Made by a program: the position numbers and the translations under genes. From Lachnospiraceae bacterium (GTDB lineage Bacteria > Bacillota > Clostridia > Lachnospirales > Lachnospiraceae), in assembly GCA_017437205.1 (NCBI GenBank), contig JAFSBP010000312.1:1-5094 (forward strand): a stretch of DNA of 5,094 nt, read 5' to 3'. Below, piece by piece: positions 4,723 through 5,094 of this stretch. The notes under the pieces were generated by a model, which ran no database searches, was not told the DNA's origin, and saw only the letters and a list, made by a program, of their open reading frames with translations. Each line of letters begins with the position of its first letter. Position 1 is the stretch's first letter.

Positions 4723-5094
4723 TTATTTATCTGCCTCCGGCATCTTTACTCTCTGACCAATCTTGTTTTCTGTCCCGCTTAGCAGACGCTTAATATTTGC
4801 CTTATGTCGGACAACACCCAGGGCAATCACAATGAATAGAAGTATCGTCGCTTCCACCTGAGCAACTGTCATTGTTATCCCGTCAGTCAATAGTAACACA
4901 AACCACATCACCGCAAAAGAGAATAATCCCAAAAGAGAACCCAGTGATACATATTTGGTGATGAACATGGTTCCACCAAAGACCAGGATCGCAACAAGTG
5001 CCATTCTCCAATCAATTGCAAGTGCAAGCCCCCAACTGGAAGCAATTCCTTTTCCGCCCTTAAAATGCAGATAAAAAGGAAAATTGTGTCCGAG
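4723..5094 (-). CDS. plsY: Acyl-phosphate:glycerol-3-phosphate acyltransferase PlsY, 5' part missing
   Basis: Integral membrane enzyme that moves an acyl group from acyl-phosphate to the sn-1 position of glycerol-3-phosphate, the first step of phosphatidic acid synthesis in most Gram-positive bacteria. The C-terminal 123 residues are visible and the frame is open to the right edge; PlsY is usually 190-220 residues, so about 80-90 are missing. The glycine-rich motif GHNFPFYLHFKGGKGIAS begins one residue after the edge, TKYVSLGSLLG follows, and the third signature RHKANIKRLLSGTE lies near the C terminus. Three hydrophobic segments are visible between them. The methionine at 5002-5004 is internal, not the start, since the frame upstream of it encodes the KGGKG motif. 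The downstream neighbour is the radical SAM gene. Confidence 0.96.
   Translation of the reverse strand, partial: LGHNFPFYLHFKGGKGIASSWGLALAIDWRMALVAILVFGGTMFITKYVSLGSLLGLFSFAVMWFVLLLTDGITMTVAQVEATILLFIVIALGVVRHKANIKRLLSGTENKIGQRVKMPEADK

Overview
The window reads as chromosomal DNA of a spore-forming member of the Clostridia, most likely Lachnospiraceae-like. The basis is an alpha/beta-type small acid-soluble spore protein, a YlbJ-type sporulation membrane protein, strong AGGAGG-type ribosome binding sites, moderate-to-low GC, and the rsmD-coaD-(coiled-coil protein)-ylbJ neighbourhood. That neighbourhood resembles the ylbH-ylbI-ylbJ order of Bacillus subtilis. The genus is not resolved from the sequence. 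I see no mobile element, phage gene, CRISPR array, tRNA or rRNA.

Layout, left to right. Positions 1-380 (minus strand) hold the N-terminal 126 codons of a PepD-type aminoacyl-histidine dipeptidase that runs off the left edge. Divergent from it, with only 31 bp between the start codons, is a ylbJ-like membrane protein (412-1359, plus). It converges on a three-gene minus-strand operon that starts from a good sigma-A promoter near 3284-3312. The operon order is rsmD (16S rRNA m2G966 methyltransferase), coaD (phosphopantetheine adenylyltransferase), then a coiled-coil protein with an acidic tail. It ends in a long imperfect hairpin with a U-rich tail (1358-1428).

Divergent from rsmD is a 71-residue SASP gene (3444-3659, plus). 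It has a sigma-G-like promoter, a hairpin at the predicted 5' end of its mRNA, and a two-hairpin 3' region ending in a strong intrinsic terminator (3716-3763). Converging on that terminator is a plsY-radical SAM gene pair (minus strand). The radical SAM protein belongs to the TIGR01212/YhcC/YtqA family, and PlsY (acyl-phosphate:glycerol-3-phosphate acyltransferase) is cut by the right edge.

Functionally the window mixes housekeeping genes (ribosome maturation, CoA synthesis, phospholipid synthesis, probable tRNA modification, peptide turnover) with two spore-linked genes placed divergently from housekeeping ones. I find no strong evidence of a previously undescribed system. The points most worth a second look are the uncharacterised coiled-coil gene in its conserved setting, and the RNA structures at both ends of the SASP transcript and at the end of the rsmD operon.
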